Shown here in pieces: positions 47,842-56,349 of a stretch of 64,000 nucleotides of DNA (its first letter is position 1; every line of letters starts with the position of its first letter). The notes beneath the pieces were generated by a model. The model saw only the letters and a program-made list of their open reading frames with translations, did not search any database and had not been told where the DNA came from. The translations under genes and the position numbers were made by a program. The DNA comes from SIG672 sp045580325 (GTDB lineage: Bacteria > Bacillota > Clostridia > Oscillospirales > CAG-272), in assembly GCA_045580325.1 (NCBI GenBank), contig JAZNNR010000020.1, positions 62,001-126,000 of the forward strand, in the 5' to 3' direction.

Positions 47842-50232
47842 TTAAGAGTTCATTTCAGCGAACTTTCTGATATTGGATACGTTGGTAATAACCTCTGTTT
47901 CGCCGTTCTTGGAAACTACCATAGTAGGAGCCTGCTTGATCTCAAATTCTGCCGCTGTTTCGGGATTATCGTCTGCGTATACGACCTCGTAATCTATACC
48001 TGCTTTGTCAAGGAAGATCTTAGCCATCTTACAGTTGGGGCAGGTGTGTGTTGCAAAGAGGATAATAGCGTCTGCGCTGTTTTCCGCAAACTTAACTGCG
48101 GGTGCTGCGCTGTCGTTTGCCTTAACAGCCTCTTCGGACTTGCTTATAACCTTGTCGCCGTATTTAGCGATGTTGTAAACCTTTCTGTCCTTGTATTCCT
48201 GACTCTTACCGTCGTTCCAGTTAAGAACGGGGCGGTAGTAACCTGTGATACGGCTGTAGACCTCTGCCTTTTCTCCGCACTCGGGGCAAACGAACTGCTC
48301 GCCTGCGAGGTAACCGTGGTTGCGGCATACCGAGTATGTGGGAGAAAGTGTGTAGTAGGGAAGCGCGTAGTTTTCTGCGATCTTGCGAACGAGATTTGCG
48401 GCGCTCTTCCAGTCGGGGAGCTTTTCTCCGAGGAATGCGTGGAATACTGTACCCGATGTGTAGAGGGTCTGGAGTCCGTCCTGAACGTCAAGAGCGGCAA
48501 AGATGTCCTCTGTGTATCCAACGGGAAGGTGAGAAGAGTTGGTGTAGTAAGGTGTAGAATCGCCTTCGGAAGCGGTGATGATATCGGGGTAACGCTTTCT
48601 GTCGTGCTTTGCAAAACGGAAGGAGGTCGATTCTGCGGGAGTAGCCTCAAGGTTGTAAAGGTCGCCGTACATTTCCTGATAGTCGGAGAGACGCTCACGC
48701 ATATGGTTGAGAACGTTCTTTGTGAACTCCTGAACCTCTGCCGAGGTCATATCAGCGCGGAGCCACTTTGCGTTAAGACCTGCTTCGTTCATACCGACAA
48801 GGCCGATGGTCGAGAAGTGGTTGTTGAATGTTCCGAGGTATCTCTTGGTGTAAGGATAAAGTCCTTCGTCGAGAAGCTTTGTGATAACGGTTCTCTTTGT
48901 CTTGAGCGAGCGTGCGGAAACGTCCATAAGTCTGTCAAGACGCTTGTAGAATTCTTCTTCGTTTGCAGAGAGATATGCGATTCTCGGCATATTGATGGTA
49001 ACAACGCCGACAGAACCTGTGGACTCACCCGATCCGAAGAAGCCACCCGATTTTTTGCGGAGCTCACGGAGGTCAAGACGGAGTCTGCAGCACATCGAAC
49101 GAACGTCCGAGGGCTCCATATCAGAGTTGATGTAGTTCGAGAAGTAGGGAGTACCGTACTTTGCGGTCATCTCAAAGAGGAGCTTGTTGTTTTCTGTTTC
49201 CGACCAGTCGAAGTCGCGAGTGATAGAATATGTGGGGATAGGATACTGGAAGCCTCTGCCGTTAGCGTCGCCTTCGATCATAATTTCGATGAACGCCTTG
49301 TTGACCATATCCATTTCAGCCTTACAGTCCTTGTACTTGAAGTCAAGCTCTTTTCCGCCTACGATACAGTTAAGCTCTGCAAGGTCAGCGGGAACTGTCC
49401 AGTCGAGAGTGATGTTTGTAAAGGGCGACTGAGTACCCCAACGGCTGGGAGTATTTACGCCGTAAACGAAGGACTGAATGCACTGTTTAACTTCTTTATA
49501 AGAAAGGTTGTCAACCTTAACAAAGGGAGCAAGATATGTGTCGAAAGAGGAGAATGCCTGAGCGCCTGCCCATTCGTTCTGCATAATTCCGAGGAAGTTT
49601 ACCATCTGGTTGCAGAGTGTGGAGAGGTGAGCCGCGGGAGCAGACGTGATCTTACCTACAACGCCGCCGAGACCTTCCTGAATGAGCTGCTTGAGCGACC
49701 AACCTGCACAGTAGCCTGTGAGCATAGAAAGGTCGTGGATATGAATGTCGCCGTTTCTGTGAGCGTTTGCGATCTCGTCATCGTAAACCTCGGAGAGCCA
49801 GTAGTTAGCGGTAATTGCGCCCGAGTTGGAAAGGATAAGACCGCCGACAGAATAGGTAACTGTCGAGTTTTCCTTAACTCTCCAGTCAAGAGCCTTAAGG
49901 TACTGGTTTACAGTTTCCTTATAGTCAAGAGCTGTGTTCTGAATTTCACGGAGCTTTGCTCTCTGACGTCTGTAAAGGATGTATGCCTTTGCAACGTCCG
50001 AGTAGCCTGCCTGAACGAGAACAGACTCAACGCTGTCCTGAATGTCTTCAACGGCGATAATATTGTTCTTTATCTTATTTTCGAAGTCGGCAGTAACCTT
50101 GAGCGCAAGGAAGTCGATGATCTGCGGATGAAACTGTTTTTCCTGTGCTTCGAAAGCGAGCCTGATAGCGTTTGAAATTTTGTCGAGTGAGAAGTCAATT
50201 ATTTTTCCGTCTCTTTTTTGTACCTGATACAT
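47842..50232 (-). CDS. nrdD: Anaerobic ribonucleoside-triphosphate reductase with C-terminal redoxin domain
   Basis: 796 residues. N-terminal ATP-cone (MYQVQKRDGKIIDFSLDKIS, residues 1-90), then the glycyl-radical barrel with HIHDLSMLTGYCAGWSL and SFVYGVNTPSRWGTQSPF; the zinc site is in NHGYLAGEQFVCPECGEKAE, and the radical Gly is likely in SRITGYYRPVLNWNDGK. After this a ~75-residue thioredoxin/glutaredoxin-like domain is fused: ILFATHTCPNCKMAKIFLDK with CPNC active site and cis-Pro in KQAPTMVVSKNG. Many NrdD enzymes take electrons from formate, others from a redoxin; the fusion points to the second type. In one operon with nrdG and trxB. Confidence 0.93.
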   Translation of the reverse strand: MYQVQKRDGKIIDFSLDKISNAIRLAFEAQEKQFHPQIIDFLALKVTADFENKIKNNIIAVEDIQDSVESVLVQAGYSDVAKAYILYRRQRAKLREIQNTALDYKETVNQYLKALDWRVKENSTVTYSVGGLILSNSGAITANYWLSEVYDDEIANAHRNGDIHIHDLSMLTGYCAGWSLKQLIQEGLGGVVGKITSAPAAHLSTLCNQMVNFLGIMQNEWAGAQAFSSFDTYLAPFVKVDNLSYKEVKQCIQSFVYGVNTPSRWGTQSPFTNITLDWTVPADLAELNCIVGGKELDFKYKDCKAEMDMVNKAFIEIMIEGDANGRGFQYPIPTYSITRDFDWSETENNKLLFEMTAKYGTPYFSNYINSDMEPSDVRSMCCRLRLDLRELRKKSGGFFGSGESTGSVGVVTINMPRIAYLSANEEEFYKRLDRLMDVSARSLKTKRTVITKLLDEGLYPYTKRYLGTFNNHFSTIGLVGMNEAGLNAKWLRADMTSAEVQEFTKNVLNHMRERLSDYQEMYGDLYNLEATPAESTSFRFAKHDRKRYPDIITASEGDSTPYYTNSSHLPVGYTEDIFAALDVQDGLQTLYTSGTVFHAFLGEKLPDWKSAANLVRKIAENYALPYYTLSPTYSVCRNHGYLAGEQFVCPECGEKAEVYSRITGYYRPVLNWNDGKSQEYKDRKVYNIAKYGDKVISKSEEAVKANDSAAPAVKFAENSADAIILFATHTCPNCKMAKIFLDKAGIDYEVVYADDNPETAAEFEIKQAPTMVVSKNGETEVITNVSNIRKFAEMNS

Positions 50233-50289
50233 TTTGGATCTCCTTTTTCTTTGATTTTTTATTTACTATAATGTTTACGGGAATTTTAC

Positions 50290-50979
50290 TCAGATGCCGC
50301 GAAGCTCTGCCGACGGGATATATTTTTGTACCGCCCTTAAAAATTCGTACATCTTTTCTTTGGGAATGCCAAGCGTGTCCCTAGCGATAAGATCTCCTGA
50401 ATCAACGAAGTTCTGAATAAAATATTTTTCAGCACCGCTGATCCATTTTCCGATAGACTCAAAATCCTCGGTTTCGTGGAAGCCGCCGACCGCCGTCGTT
50501 CTGAATTCATACTGAACCTTGCCCGAAAGCAGAAGGGAAACCGATTCCTTGACATTTTCGAAAAAATCAATGTTGCCCGAAGTCATAATATACTTCTCGG
50601 GCGAATTTTTTATGTCCATAGCCACGTAATCGACAAGGCGAGCGTCTATCAGAGAACGCAGTAAACGGGGATTTGTGCCGTTCGTATCGAGCTTCACGAG
50701 GTATCCGAGAGCTTTTATCCTCTCAAGGAATTCGGGAAGGTCCTTTTGAAGAGTGGGTTCACCTCCGGTAACGCAAACTCCCTCGAGCACACCCTTTCTT
50801 TTTTGAAGAAAAGAGAAAAACTCGTCGTCGGTTACGTACCCTGCATCTTGTGGATGGGTAACAAGCGATGCGTTATGACAAAAAGGGCAGCGCAGGTTAC
50901 AGCCGACTGTAAAGAGCGTGCAAGCGATCTTGCCGGGGTAGTCGAGCAGGGTAAGCTTTTGCAGACCTCCGATGTTCAC
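50290..50979 (-). CDS. nrdG: Anaerobic ribonucleotide reductase activating protein (radical SAM)
   Basis: About 229 residues. The radical-SAM cluster motif is GCNLRCPFCHNASL (CxxxCxxC), followed by FLQKRKGVLEGVCVTGGEPT (SAM-binding GGE) and YVAMDIKNSPEKY. It makes the 5'-deoxyadenosyl radical that installs the glycyl radical on NrdD. I prefer GTG 50979, five bases after GGAGGTGA, giving the usual beginning NIGGLQKLTLLDYPG; the ATG at 50994 lies within that ribosome site. First gene of the operon, behind a promoter with NrdR-like boxes. Confidence 0.92.
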   Translation of the reverse strand: MNIGGLQKLTLLDYPGKIACTLFTVGCNLRCPFCHNASLVTHPQDAGYVTDDEFFSFLQKRKGVLEGVCVTGGEPTLQKDLPEFLERIKALGYLVKLDTNGTNPRLLRSLIDARLVDYVAMDIKNSPEKYIMTSGNIDFFENVKESVSLLLSGKVQYEFRTTAVGGFHETEDFESIGKWISGAEKYFIQNFVDSGDLIARDTLGIPKEKMYEFLRAVQKYIPSAELRGI

Positions 50980-50996
50980 ACACATCACCTCCATAA

Positions 50997-51012
50997 AAAC
51001 AATATATTGATG
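50997..51012. promoter_or_regulatory. Candidate NrdR box 1 (leader)
   Basis: AAACAATATATTGATG, similar to the NrdR consensus ACACWATATATWGTGT. It starts exactly 32 bases from box 2, the usual three-helical-turn spacing, and lies just downstream of the predicted transcription start. Confidence 0.6.
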
Positions 51013-51023
51013 GTTGCTCTTAA

Positions 51024-51052
51024 AGTATAAACTATATCTTGTGATTTGTCAA
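51024..51052 (-). promoter_or_regulatory. Promoter of the nrdG-nrdD-trxB operon
   Basis: On the minus strand: TTGACA (51052-51047), 17-base spacer, TATACT (51029-51024), near consensus. Confidence 0.8.
51029..51044. promoter_or_regulatory. Candidate NrdR box 2 (promoter spacer)
   Basis: AAACTATATCTTGTGA, close to the NrdR consensus. It fills the spacer between -35 and -10, so a bound repressor would block RNA polymerase. Confidence 0.65.
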
Positions 51053-51182
51053 TACATCAATATATACAAATTTAGGAAAAATTTTTGTTCAATACGATGA
51101 CTTCGTGTTAAAAAGCCGCCCGAAATTTAATTTCTTAAAGTGAAAATACACTTTTTGATTATATTTTCAGTAAATAAACACA

Positions 51183-51214
51183 AAAAACAAGCCAACACAA
51201 TATCTTGTGTCGGC
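51183..51214 (-). terminator. Terminator of the alpha/beta hydrolase gene
   Basis: On the minus strand GCCGACACAA and TTGTGTTGGC pair around a four-base loop, followed by TTGTTTTTTG. 17 bases past the stop at 51232. Confidence 0.75.
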
Positions 51215-51231
51215 TCATCGTAACACTATAT

Positions 51232-52239
51232 TTAGTTTTTTTCTTCAAAAATACCCGAAATAAATTGTTTCAGCGTAGCTTCACAGCGCTCCTTGTCGAC
51301 AAGATAGCTCTCGCCGTGTCCCGCCTTTTCAACGAAAACAGAGTCCTTTTTGCTCACGCAAGCCTCAAATGAACGCTTTGACATCTCCGAAGGAACGAAG
51401 TCATCGCTAAGACCGTGAATAAAAAGGATAGGAACCTTCGCTTTTTTCACGGTATCCTCGGCAGATACCTCGTAAAAAGAATATTTTGCAAGTGCCTTCG
51501 ACCACATATTCATAAAAGGCATTATAATTGACGGGTTTATGTGATAATCTTTTCTTATCACGTGAGAAAGTATGTCGGCGGGAGATGTAAACGCGCTGTC
51601 TGAGATTATTGCAGCCACGTTTTCGGGAAGCTCAAGAGAGCTTGCCATAAGCACGGTAGCACCGCCCATAGAAATACCCGTTATAAGTATCGGAAGCTCT
51701 TTTCCGTACCTTTCATATATAATACGCGCCCATGTCTGACAGTCAAAGCGCTCGGTCGCACCGAAACCGATGTATTTTCCCTCGCTTCGTCCATGTGCGC
51801 GCTGATCGACTATAAGAAGATTAAATCCAAGCGAGTAGTAGAACCTCGTCGCACAGGAAAAATCGTTCATACCTGACGAGCGGTATCCGTGAAACATAAG
51901 CAGAGTCGCTCTTGGATTTTCGTGCTCGATCAAGGTAGCGTATAGCTTAAGACCGTCGTGCGAAAGGGTAGTGAGCGTGGTTTTGGGCATAGACTCGACC
52001 CAGCTTATCCCCTCACGTATCTCTTTTTTAAATCTGCACCAAGCGGTGTCGGGCATTTTTTCGAGCACCTCAAAGGGAAGGTCGGGACGTCTGGCTATTG
52101 CCGTGCGGAAGGCAAGATATGAAGCGAGCGCCCATATAAGCGCGGCAAGAACGAAAAATCCAAGGACGATAAATATAATATTTATCACCTGCTCGCCGCC
52201 GTAAAGTAAAAGGGTATTGTAAGAATATAAATTTTTCAT
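51232..52239 (-). CDS. Alpha/beta hydrolase with N-terminal membrane anchor
   Basis: 335 residues. One N-terminal transmembrane helix (VINIIFIVLGFFVLAALIWA), then a hydrolase fold: oxyanion region LLMFHGYRSSGMNDFS, LLIVDQRAHGRSEGK, the nucleophile elbow LITGISMGGATVLMA (Ser), the acid in PILFIHGLSDDFVP (Asp) and the catalytic His in VEKAGHGESYLVD. Related to YqkD/BAAT-type hydrolases of Firmicutes; the substrate is unknown. It lies five bases after coaD on the same strand, so it is cotranscribed as the last gene of a coaD-containing operon. Confidence 0.8.
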   Translation of the reverse strand: MKNLYSYNTLLLYGGEQVINIIFIVLGFFVLAALIWALASYLAFRTAIARRPDLPFEVLEKMPDTAWCRFKKEIREGISWVESMPKTTLTTLSHDGLKLYATLIEHENPRATLLMFHGYRSSGMNDFSCATRFYYSLGFNLLIVDQRAHGRSEGKYIGFGATERFDCQTWARIIYERYGKELPILITGISMGGATVLMASSLELPENVAAIISDSAFTSPADILSHVIRKDYHINPSIIMPFMNMWSKALAKYSFYEVSAEDTVKKAKVPILFIHGLSDDFVPSEMSKRSFEACVSKKDSVFVEKAGHGESYLVDKERCEATLKQFISGIFEEKN

Positions 52240-52244
52240 TTGCT

Positions 52245-52721
52245 TTAACTTTTCTTTATTATACTGATAACTTCGGGAGAGAGATATTTCGACAGATCAA
52301 GACCGTAGCGAATAAGCTCACGCGCGGCAGACGACGAAACGCGCTCGTACTCGGGCTTTGCGAAAAGAATGACAGTTTCCACGTCGGGATTTATGTCGTT
52401 TCCAACCTGATGCAAGAACTTTTCGTATTCAAAATCACTTGAGTTTCGTGCGCCCTTGACGATGAAATTTATTAAGTTTTCTTTTGCGTATATAACGACA
52501 GGCTTGTCCGAGGAGTCTATTTTCACGTTTGGAATATCCTTGCACATTTCGCGAAGCATATTAAGACGAGTTTCCTCGGAAAACATATATTTTTTGTCGC
52601 TGTTTTTAAAAAGGCAAACGGTAACGTCGTCAAAAAGGGAAGAAGCGCGCTTTATGATGTCAAGATGACCGAGCGTGGGCGGGTCAAAGCTTCCTGTTAT
52701 AAGAGTTTTTCTTTTATCCAT
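52245..52721 (-). CDS. coaD: Phosphopantetheine adenylyltransferase
   Basis: 158 residues, typical length. Coenzyme A synthesis: adds AMP to 4'-phosphopantetheine. The nucleotidyltransferase motif TGSFDPPTLGHLDIIKRAS contains the conserved T/HxGH-type site (TLGH), VKGARNSSDFEYEKFLHQVG the phosphopantetheine pocket, and SSSAARELIRYG the C-terminal ATP site (ISSS-like). AAAGGAAC precedes the start. It sits between rpe and the hydrolase gene, all on the minus strand. Confidence 0.95.
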   Translation of the reverse strand: MDKRKTLITGSFDPPTLGHLDIIKRASSLFDDVTVCLFKNSDKKYMFSEETRLNMLREMCKDIPNVKIDSSDKPVVIYAKENLINFIVKGARNSSDFEYEKFLHQVGNDINPDVETVILFAKPEYERVSSSAARELIRYGLDLSKYLSPEVISIIKKS

Positions 52722-52746
52722 TTTTGTTCCTTTCCGATAATATATA

Positions 52747-53391
52747 TCAGCCCCTCAGAGCGTCGATAGCTTCCTTGCGGTTCTCGCTTTTGAATACAGA
52801 AGAGCCTGCAACGAGAATATCAGCACCCACATTTACGCAGAGCTTTCCCGTCTCCTCGTTTATACCGCCGTCAACCTCGATTTCATAAGAGAGCGAGAGC
52901 TCTTTTCTGAGAGCATAAAGCTCTTTGATCTTATCAACTGCAACAGGCATAAACTTCTGTCCGCCAAAACCGGGCTCAACAGACATAACGAGAACGAGGT
53001 CGCAAAGGGGGAGAAGGGATACGATTTCGCTGACAGGAGTTCCCGGTTTTATCGAAATACCCGACTTTACACCAATCTCGCGTATAGCTCTGAGCGTTTT
53101 TTCGGGATCTGCGCAAGCCTCAACGTGAACCGTGATAAGATCGGCACCCGACTTTTTAAACTCGTTTATGTAGCGAATGGGCTCGTCTATCATAAGATGC
53201 ACGTCAAAGAAGGACTTGCTTTTGGGACGTATAGAGGCGATTATCGGCATACCGAAGGAGATGTTGGGAACAAAAATTCCGTCCATAACGTCGATATGGA
53301 GCATATCTGCGCCTGCGTTTTCAACAGAAGATATGTCCTCGCCGAGCCTTGAGAAATCAGCGGCAAGAATAGAAGGAGATATTTTTGTCAT
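52747..53391 (-). CDS. rpe: Ribulose-phosphate 3-epimerase
   Basis: 214 residues. Pentose phosphate pathway enzyme. ISPSILAADFSRLGEDI, HIDVMDGIFVPNISFG (catalytic Asp and metal ligands), HLMIDEPIRYI, VLVMSVEPGFGGQKF and EVDGGINEETGKLCVNVGAD cover all family signatures. An AAAGGTA site precedes the ATG. It heads the short operon rpe-coaD-hydrolase; a 342-base gap separates it from ispF upstream. Confidence 0.95.
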   Translation of the reverse strand: MTKISPSILAADFSRLGEDISSVENAGADMLHIDVMDGIFVPNISFGMPIIASIRPKSKSFFDVHLMIDEPIRYINEFKKSGADLITVHVEACADPEKTLRAIREIGVKSGISIKPGTPVSEIVSLLPLCDLVLVMSVEPGFGGQKFMPVAVDKIKELYALRKELSLSYEIEVDGGINEETGKLCVNVGADILVAGSSVFKSENRKEAIDALRG

Positions 53392-53563
53392 TTTAAAAGA
53401 TACCTTTCCGAATAAATAATAAAGAGAATATAAATTTTATTTTGAATTTTCGAGATAAAATCGCTTTTGGCTTTTCAAATTTCTATTAAACAAACCAAAG
53501 TGAAGAAATCGGTAAAGTAACCGAGCGCGCATAGGGTAACACAAGAAATAAAATATCATATTA

Positions 53564-53706
53564 TATAATCAGGCAGACAAAGTCATAAAAAATGAAGATA
53601 AGGTAAAGCCGTCCGAGAACAGGAAGTTCAAAACGCCGGAAGTGAGGATAAAACAAATACCTTGGATTGTCTTGCCCGGGACTGTGGCTTCGCGCGGGCT
53701 TTTTAA
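53564..53706 (+). ncRNA. Candidate structured RNA with intrinsic terminator (unassigned)
   Basis: In the 342-base gap between the minus-strand rpe and ispF genes, the plus strand shows a -10-like TATAAT (53564-53569; no good -35), then paired segments: GGCAGACAA (53572-53580) with TTGTCTTGCC (53667-53676), AAGGTA (53600-53605) with TACCTT (53658-53663), GAAC/GTTC (53617-53620/53626-53629), and a terminator GCCCG (53674-53678)/CGGGC (53695-53699) with TTTTT. The outer stem and terminator share bases and are thus partly exclusive. No known RNA family is recognised. The remaining gap shows nothing else. Confidence 0.4.
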
Positions 53707-53733
53707 AGGAGCTTGCGCGGAGCACTCGTCCGT

Positions 53734-54216
53734 TTAGATATTCTTTTGCAAAATACATACCGCGTGCGAGGAGATAGCCTCGCCGCTGCCCGTAAAGCCA
53801 AGACCTTCCTCGGTCGTGGCTTTTACACTTATCTCGGAAATGTCGCAGCCGAGCGCCTCGGCGATATTTTTGCGCATTTCGGGAATGTAGGGTAAAAGCT
53901 TGGGCCTTTGCGCGATTATAGTAATATCTGCGTTTGAGAGAGTATAACTCTCACGCGAGATAAGCTCATATACCTTTTTGAGAAGTAAAATACTGCTTAT
54001 CCCTGCGTACTCGGGGTCATTATCGGGAAAATGCTTTCCAATATCGCCGAGAGCGAGTGCGCCGAGAAGGGCGTCCATAAGCGCGTGTACGGCAACGTCG
54101 GCATCCGAATGACCGAGAAGTCCCTTTTCAAATGGAATATCTACGCCGCCGAGTATAAGTTTTCTGCCTTCTATAAGGCGATGAAGGTCGTAACCGTGTC
54201 CTATTCTGAAATTCAT
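53734..54216 (-). CDS. ispF: 2-C-methyl-D-erythritol 2,4-cyclodiphosphate synthase
   Basis: 160 residues. MEP isoprenoid pathway. RIGHGYDLHRLIEGRKLILG carries the metal-binding Asp and His (GYDLH), GLLGHSDADVAVHALMDALL the second His-Asp pair, and the C-terminal SVKATTEEGLGFTGSGEAIS the nucleotide site. Its ATG overlaps the ispD stop (ATGA, 54213-54216), so translation is coupled. Together with the IspH domain at the left end, this shows use of the MEP rather than the mevalonate pathway. Confidence 0.96.
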   Translation of the reverse strand: MNFRIGHGYDLHRLIEGRKLILGGVDIPFEKGLLGHSDADVAVHALMDALLGALALGDIGKHFPDNDPEYAGISSILLLKKVYELISRESYTLSNADITIIAQRPKLLPYIPEMRKNIAEALGCDISEISVKATTEEGLGFTGSGEAISSHAVCILQKNI

Positions 54217-54995
54217 ACAGATTTCTCCACTTCGGCTTTATTTCTGCTCTCTATTATGGCAGAAGCGAGAATAATATCGTCGGGGCGAGTTACCTTGAAG
54301 TTGGGTATTTCGGTATCGACCGCCTTGACTGTAAATCCCGCAAATTCAAGAAGGGAAGCATCATCGGTCGCTTCGAAATCCTCTTCCTTTGCGTAGTAAG
54401 CGGCAACCCTGTAAAGAGTGCGCTCAAAGACCTGCGGAGTCTGTGCGAGCCAGAGCTTTTCGCGCTCAGGGGCTTTTTCTTTTATTATACGGCTCGAACT
54501 AACGATCTTAGGCGTGTCAACTGCGGGAGAAGCGGCTATTGCGGCCTTTGAAACAAAGGCGGCGCGTATCACCTTGTATGCTGCCTCCGCCGTTATAAGC
54601 GGACGCGCGGCATCGTGTATCGCGACGTAAGGGTGATCTTCAGATGCTGCGTTAAATCCGATAAGCGCGGATCTTTGTCTTGTCGATCCGCCTGCAACGA
54701 CTTTGATCGGCTTTGTGAGAGAAAGCTCGCCTATTATTTTTTTCGTATGTTCAATGTCTTCTTTTCTTGTTACTATAACTATTTCGCTTACAGCCTCGCA
54801 TAAGTCAAAGGCTCTTATCGAATAAACGATCATAGGTGTATTGCAGATGGGGACAAACTGTTTTGGCAAAGCAGCCTCCGAGGAGTCAGAACCCTCGGCA
54901 AAACGGCTTCCGCTGCCTGCCGCAAGAATAACGGCAGCGCAGGATTTTCTGCGTATAGCCCTTGAGAGTGAGCGTAGCTTTTCGGGAATGCTCAT
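54213..54995 (-). CDS. ispD: 2-C-methyl-D-erythritol 4-phosphate cytidylyltransferase
   Basis: 260 residues from ATG 54995, which has GGAGGAT eight bases upstream; the frame stays open to 55100 but that would run into the upstream gene's end. The nucleotidyltransferase signature AAVILAAGSGSRFAEG, PKQFVPICNTPMIVYSIRAF, VVAGGSTRQRSALIGF, VAIHDAARPLITAEA and LWLAQTPQVF are complete. A serine-rich insertion (SDSSEAAL) follows the first glycine loop. It is in one operon with the M18 peptidase gene upstream and ispF downstream. Confidence 0.95.
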   Translation of the reverse strand: MSIPEKLRSLSRAIRRKSCAAVILAAGSGSRFAEGSDSSEAALPKQFVPICNTPMIVYSIRAFDLCEAVSEIVIVTRKEDIEHTKKIIGELSLTKPIKVVAGGSTRQRSALIGFNAASEDHPYVAIHDAARPLITAEAAYKVIRAAFVSKAAIAASPAVDTPKIVSSSRIIKEKAPEREKLWLAQTPQVFERTLYRVAAYYAKEEDFEATDDASLLEFAGFTVKAVDTEIPNFKVTRPDDIILASAIIESRNKAEVEKSV

Positions 54996-55032
54996 TAAAA
55001 GATCCTCCGTAAATTCGGTGAAATAAAGAGTT

Positions 55033-56349
55033 TTATCCGAGTGTGTATCCGAAATCGGACTCGGCGGTGAATTTGGTTTCAAACAGTACCTTTGCGGCAT
55101 TTCTGAGATAGAGCGCGTCCTTTACTCCTGCGCTTTCGCACGAAGAGTGCATAGCAAGCTGAGCAAGACCGATGTCAGCACAGCAAACAGGGAGCTGATG
55201 GAGCGCGATGTTGCCAAGAGTCGAGCCTCCCGCGAGGTCTGCGCGGTTAGCGTAGTTCTGACAGGGAACACCCGCCTTTTCGCAAATTTTCTTTACGATT
55301 GCAAAGGATACCGCATCGGTGGTGTATCTCTGTGAGGAATTTGTCTTTATAACGATACCGCCGTTCATATTCGGCGCGTTGAGGGCGTCGAAAAGCTCGG
55401 GATGATTTGGGTGCTTTGCGTGTGCGTTGTCTGCGGAAAGCATAAACGAAGACGCAAGAGAAGCATAGTAATCGTCCTGAGTTTTACCGAGTGCGAGAAC
55501 GGTACGAAGCAGAGTTTCGGGAAGGAATGTAGATGCCGCGCCTTGACGTGAGGAGCTGCCCGTTTCTTCGTTGTCAAACATCGCGTAAACTGCGATAGAA
55601 GAAGTAGGCTTTGCATCGATAAATCCGTCAAGCAGAGCGTAAGCACATTCGAGGTCGTCTATTCTCGGAGATGAGAAAAACTCGTTATCTGCGCCAAAAA
55701 TTACGCCTTTCTGACGGTTGTATACGAAAAGGTCGGTGGAGATTATGCTGTCCTTCGAAACTCCTGCATACTGCGCGATAATATCGTAAAGACCGACGCC
55801 CGATTCCTTTTCGGAAAAGAGGGGAATAAGGTCTGTAAGAGGAGTAGGCTCTTTAATATTTCCCAGGTGAATCGGAATATTCGGGATAATAAGAAGATCT
55901 CGGTCAACGTTTACGTTTTTGGATATAAGCTTGCCGTTTTCTTCGATAACGATACGTCCTGCTATCGAAAGAGGACGGTCGAACCAGCTTTGAAGGATTG
56001 CGCCGCCGTATTTTTCGACGGTGAGCTTTGTGTATTTGCCGAAAGCATCGCTTTCACAGCTTGGCTTTAACTTAAAGCAGGGAGAGTCCCCGTGAACTGC
56101 GCCTATCGTGAAAGAGATCTCGGATATATCCTCGGGGATAATCATAGCGATAAGCGAAGAACCGCCGCGGGTAAGATAATATTTTCCGCCGGGGGAGACC
56201 GAGAAGCGCTCGGATGCGTCGAGTCTTGTAAATCCCGCGCCCTCGAGAATGGAAACGGCGTTCTCGACAGAGTGATATGCGCTCGGAGAAGCGTATATAT
56301 AATCTATAAGCTTATTTGCAAAGCTAATGCTTTCGTTTTTGTTAGTCAT
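55033..56349 (-). CDS. M18 family aminopeptidase
   Basis: 438 residues. Zinc aminopeptidase of the aspartyl-aminopeptidase family. Metal and catalytic positions are visible in GAVHGDSPCFKLKP (first His and Asp), MFDNEETGSSSRQGA (Asp-Asn-Glu-Glu), MLSADNAHAKHPNH and the final QLAMHSSCESAG (His). It is dodecameric and cytosolic in relatives, with N-terminal acidic or general specificity. AAAGGAT precedes the ATG. The ispD gene follows after 37 bases, so the three genes are probably cotranscribed. Confidence 0.9.
   Translation of the reverse strand: MTNKNESISFANKLIDYIYASPSAYHSVENAVSILEGAGFTRLDASERFSVSPGGKYYLTRGGSSLIAMIIPEDISEISFTIGAVHGDSPCFKLKPSCESDAFGKYTKLTVEKYGGAILQSWFDRPLSIAGRIVIEENGKLISKNVNVDRDLLIIPNIPIHLGNIKEPTPLTDLIPLFSEKESGVGLYDIIAQYAGVSKDSIISTDLFVYNRQKGVIFGADNEFFSSPRIDDLECAYALLDGFIDAKPTSSIAVYAMFDNEETGSSSRQGAASTFLPETLLRTVLALGKTQDDYYASLASSFMLSADNAHAKHPNHPELFDALNAPNMNGGIVIKTNSSQRYTTDAVSFAIVKKICEKAGVPCQNYANRADLAGGSTLGNIALHQLPVCCADIGLAQLAMHSSCESAGVKDALYLRNAAKVLFETKFTAESDFGYTLG

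Noticed and set aside
48046..50175. A 709-residue plus-strand open frame across nrdD
   Set aside because: It is the antisense shadow of nrdD; the minus-strand frame has all NrdD motifs and the shadow has no recognisable domain, only Val/Leu/Cys-rich composition.
51195..51210. ACACAATATCTTGTGT, an excellent match to an NrdR box
   Set aside because: It is the centre of the terminator hairpin of the hydrolase gene, 150 bases from the nrd promoter and without a partner at 32 bases; the pair at 50997/51029 explains regulation better.
53561..53758. A 65-residue minus-strand frame between rpe and ispF
   Set aside because: Overlaps the 3' end of ispF and the paired segments of the candidate RNA; no ribosome site or conserved pattern.
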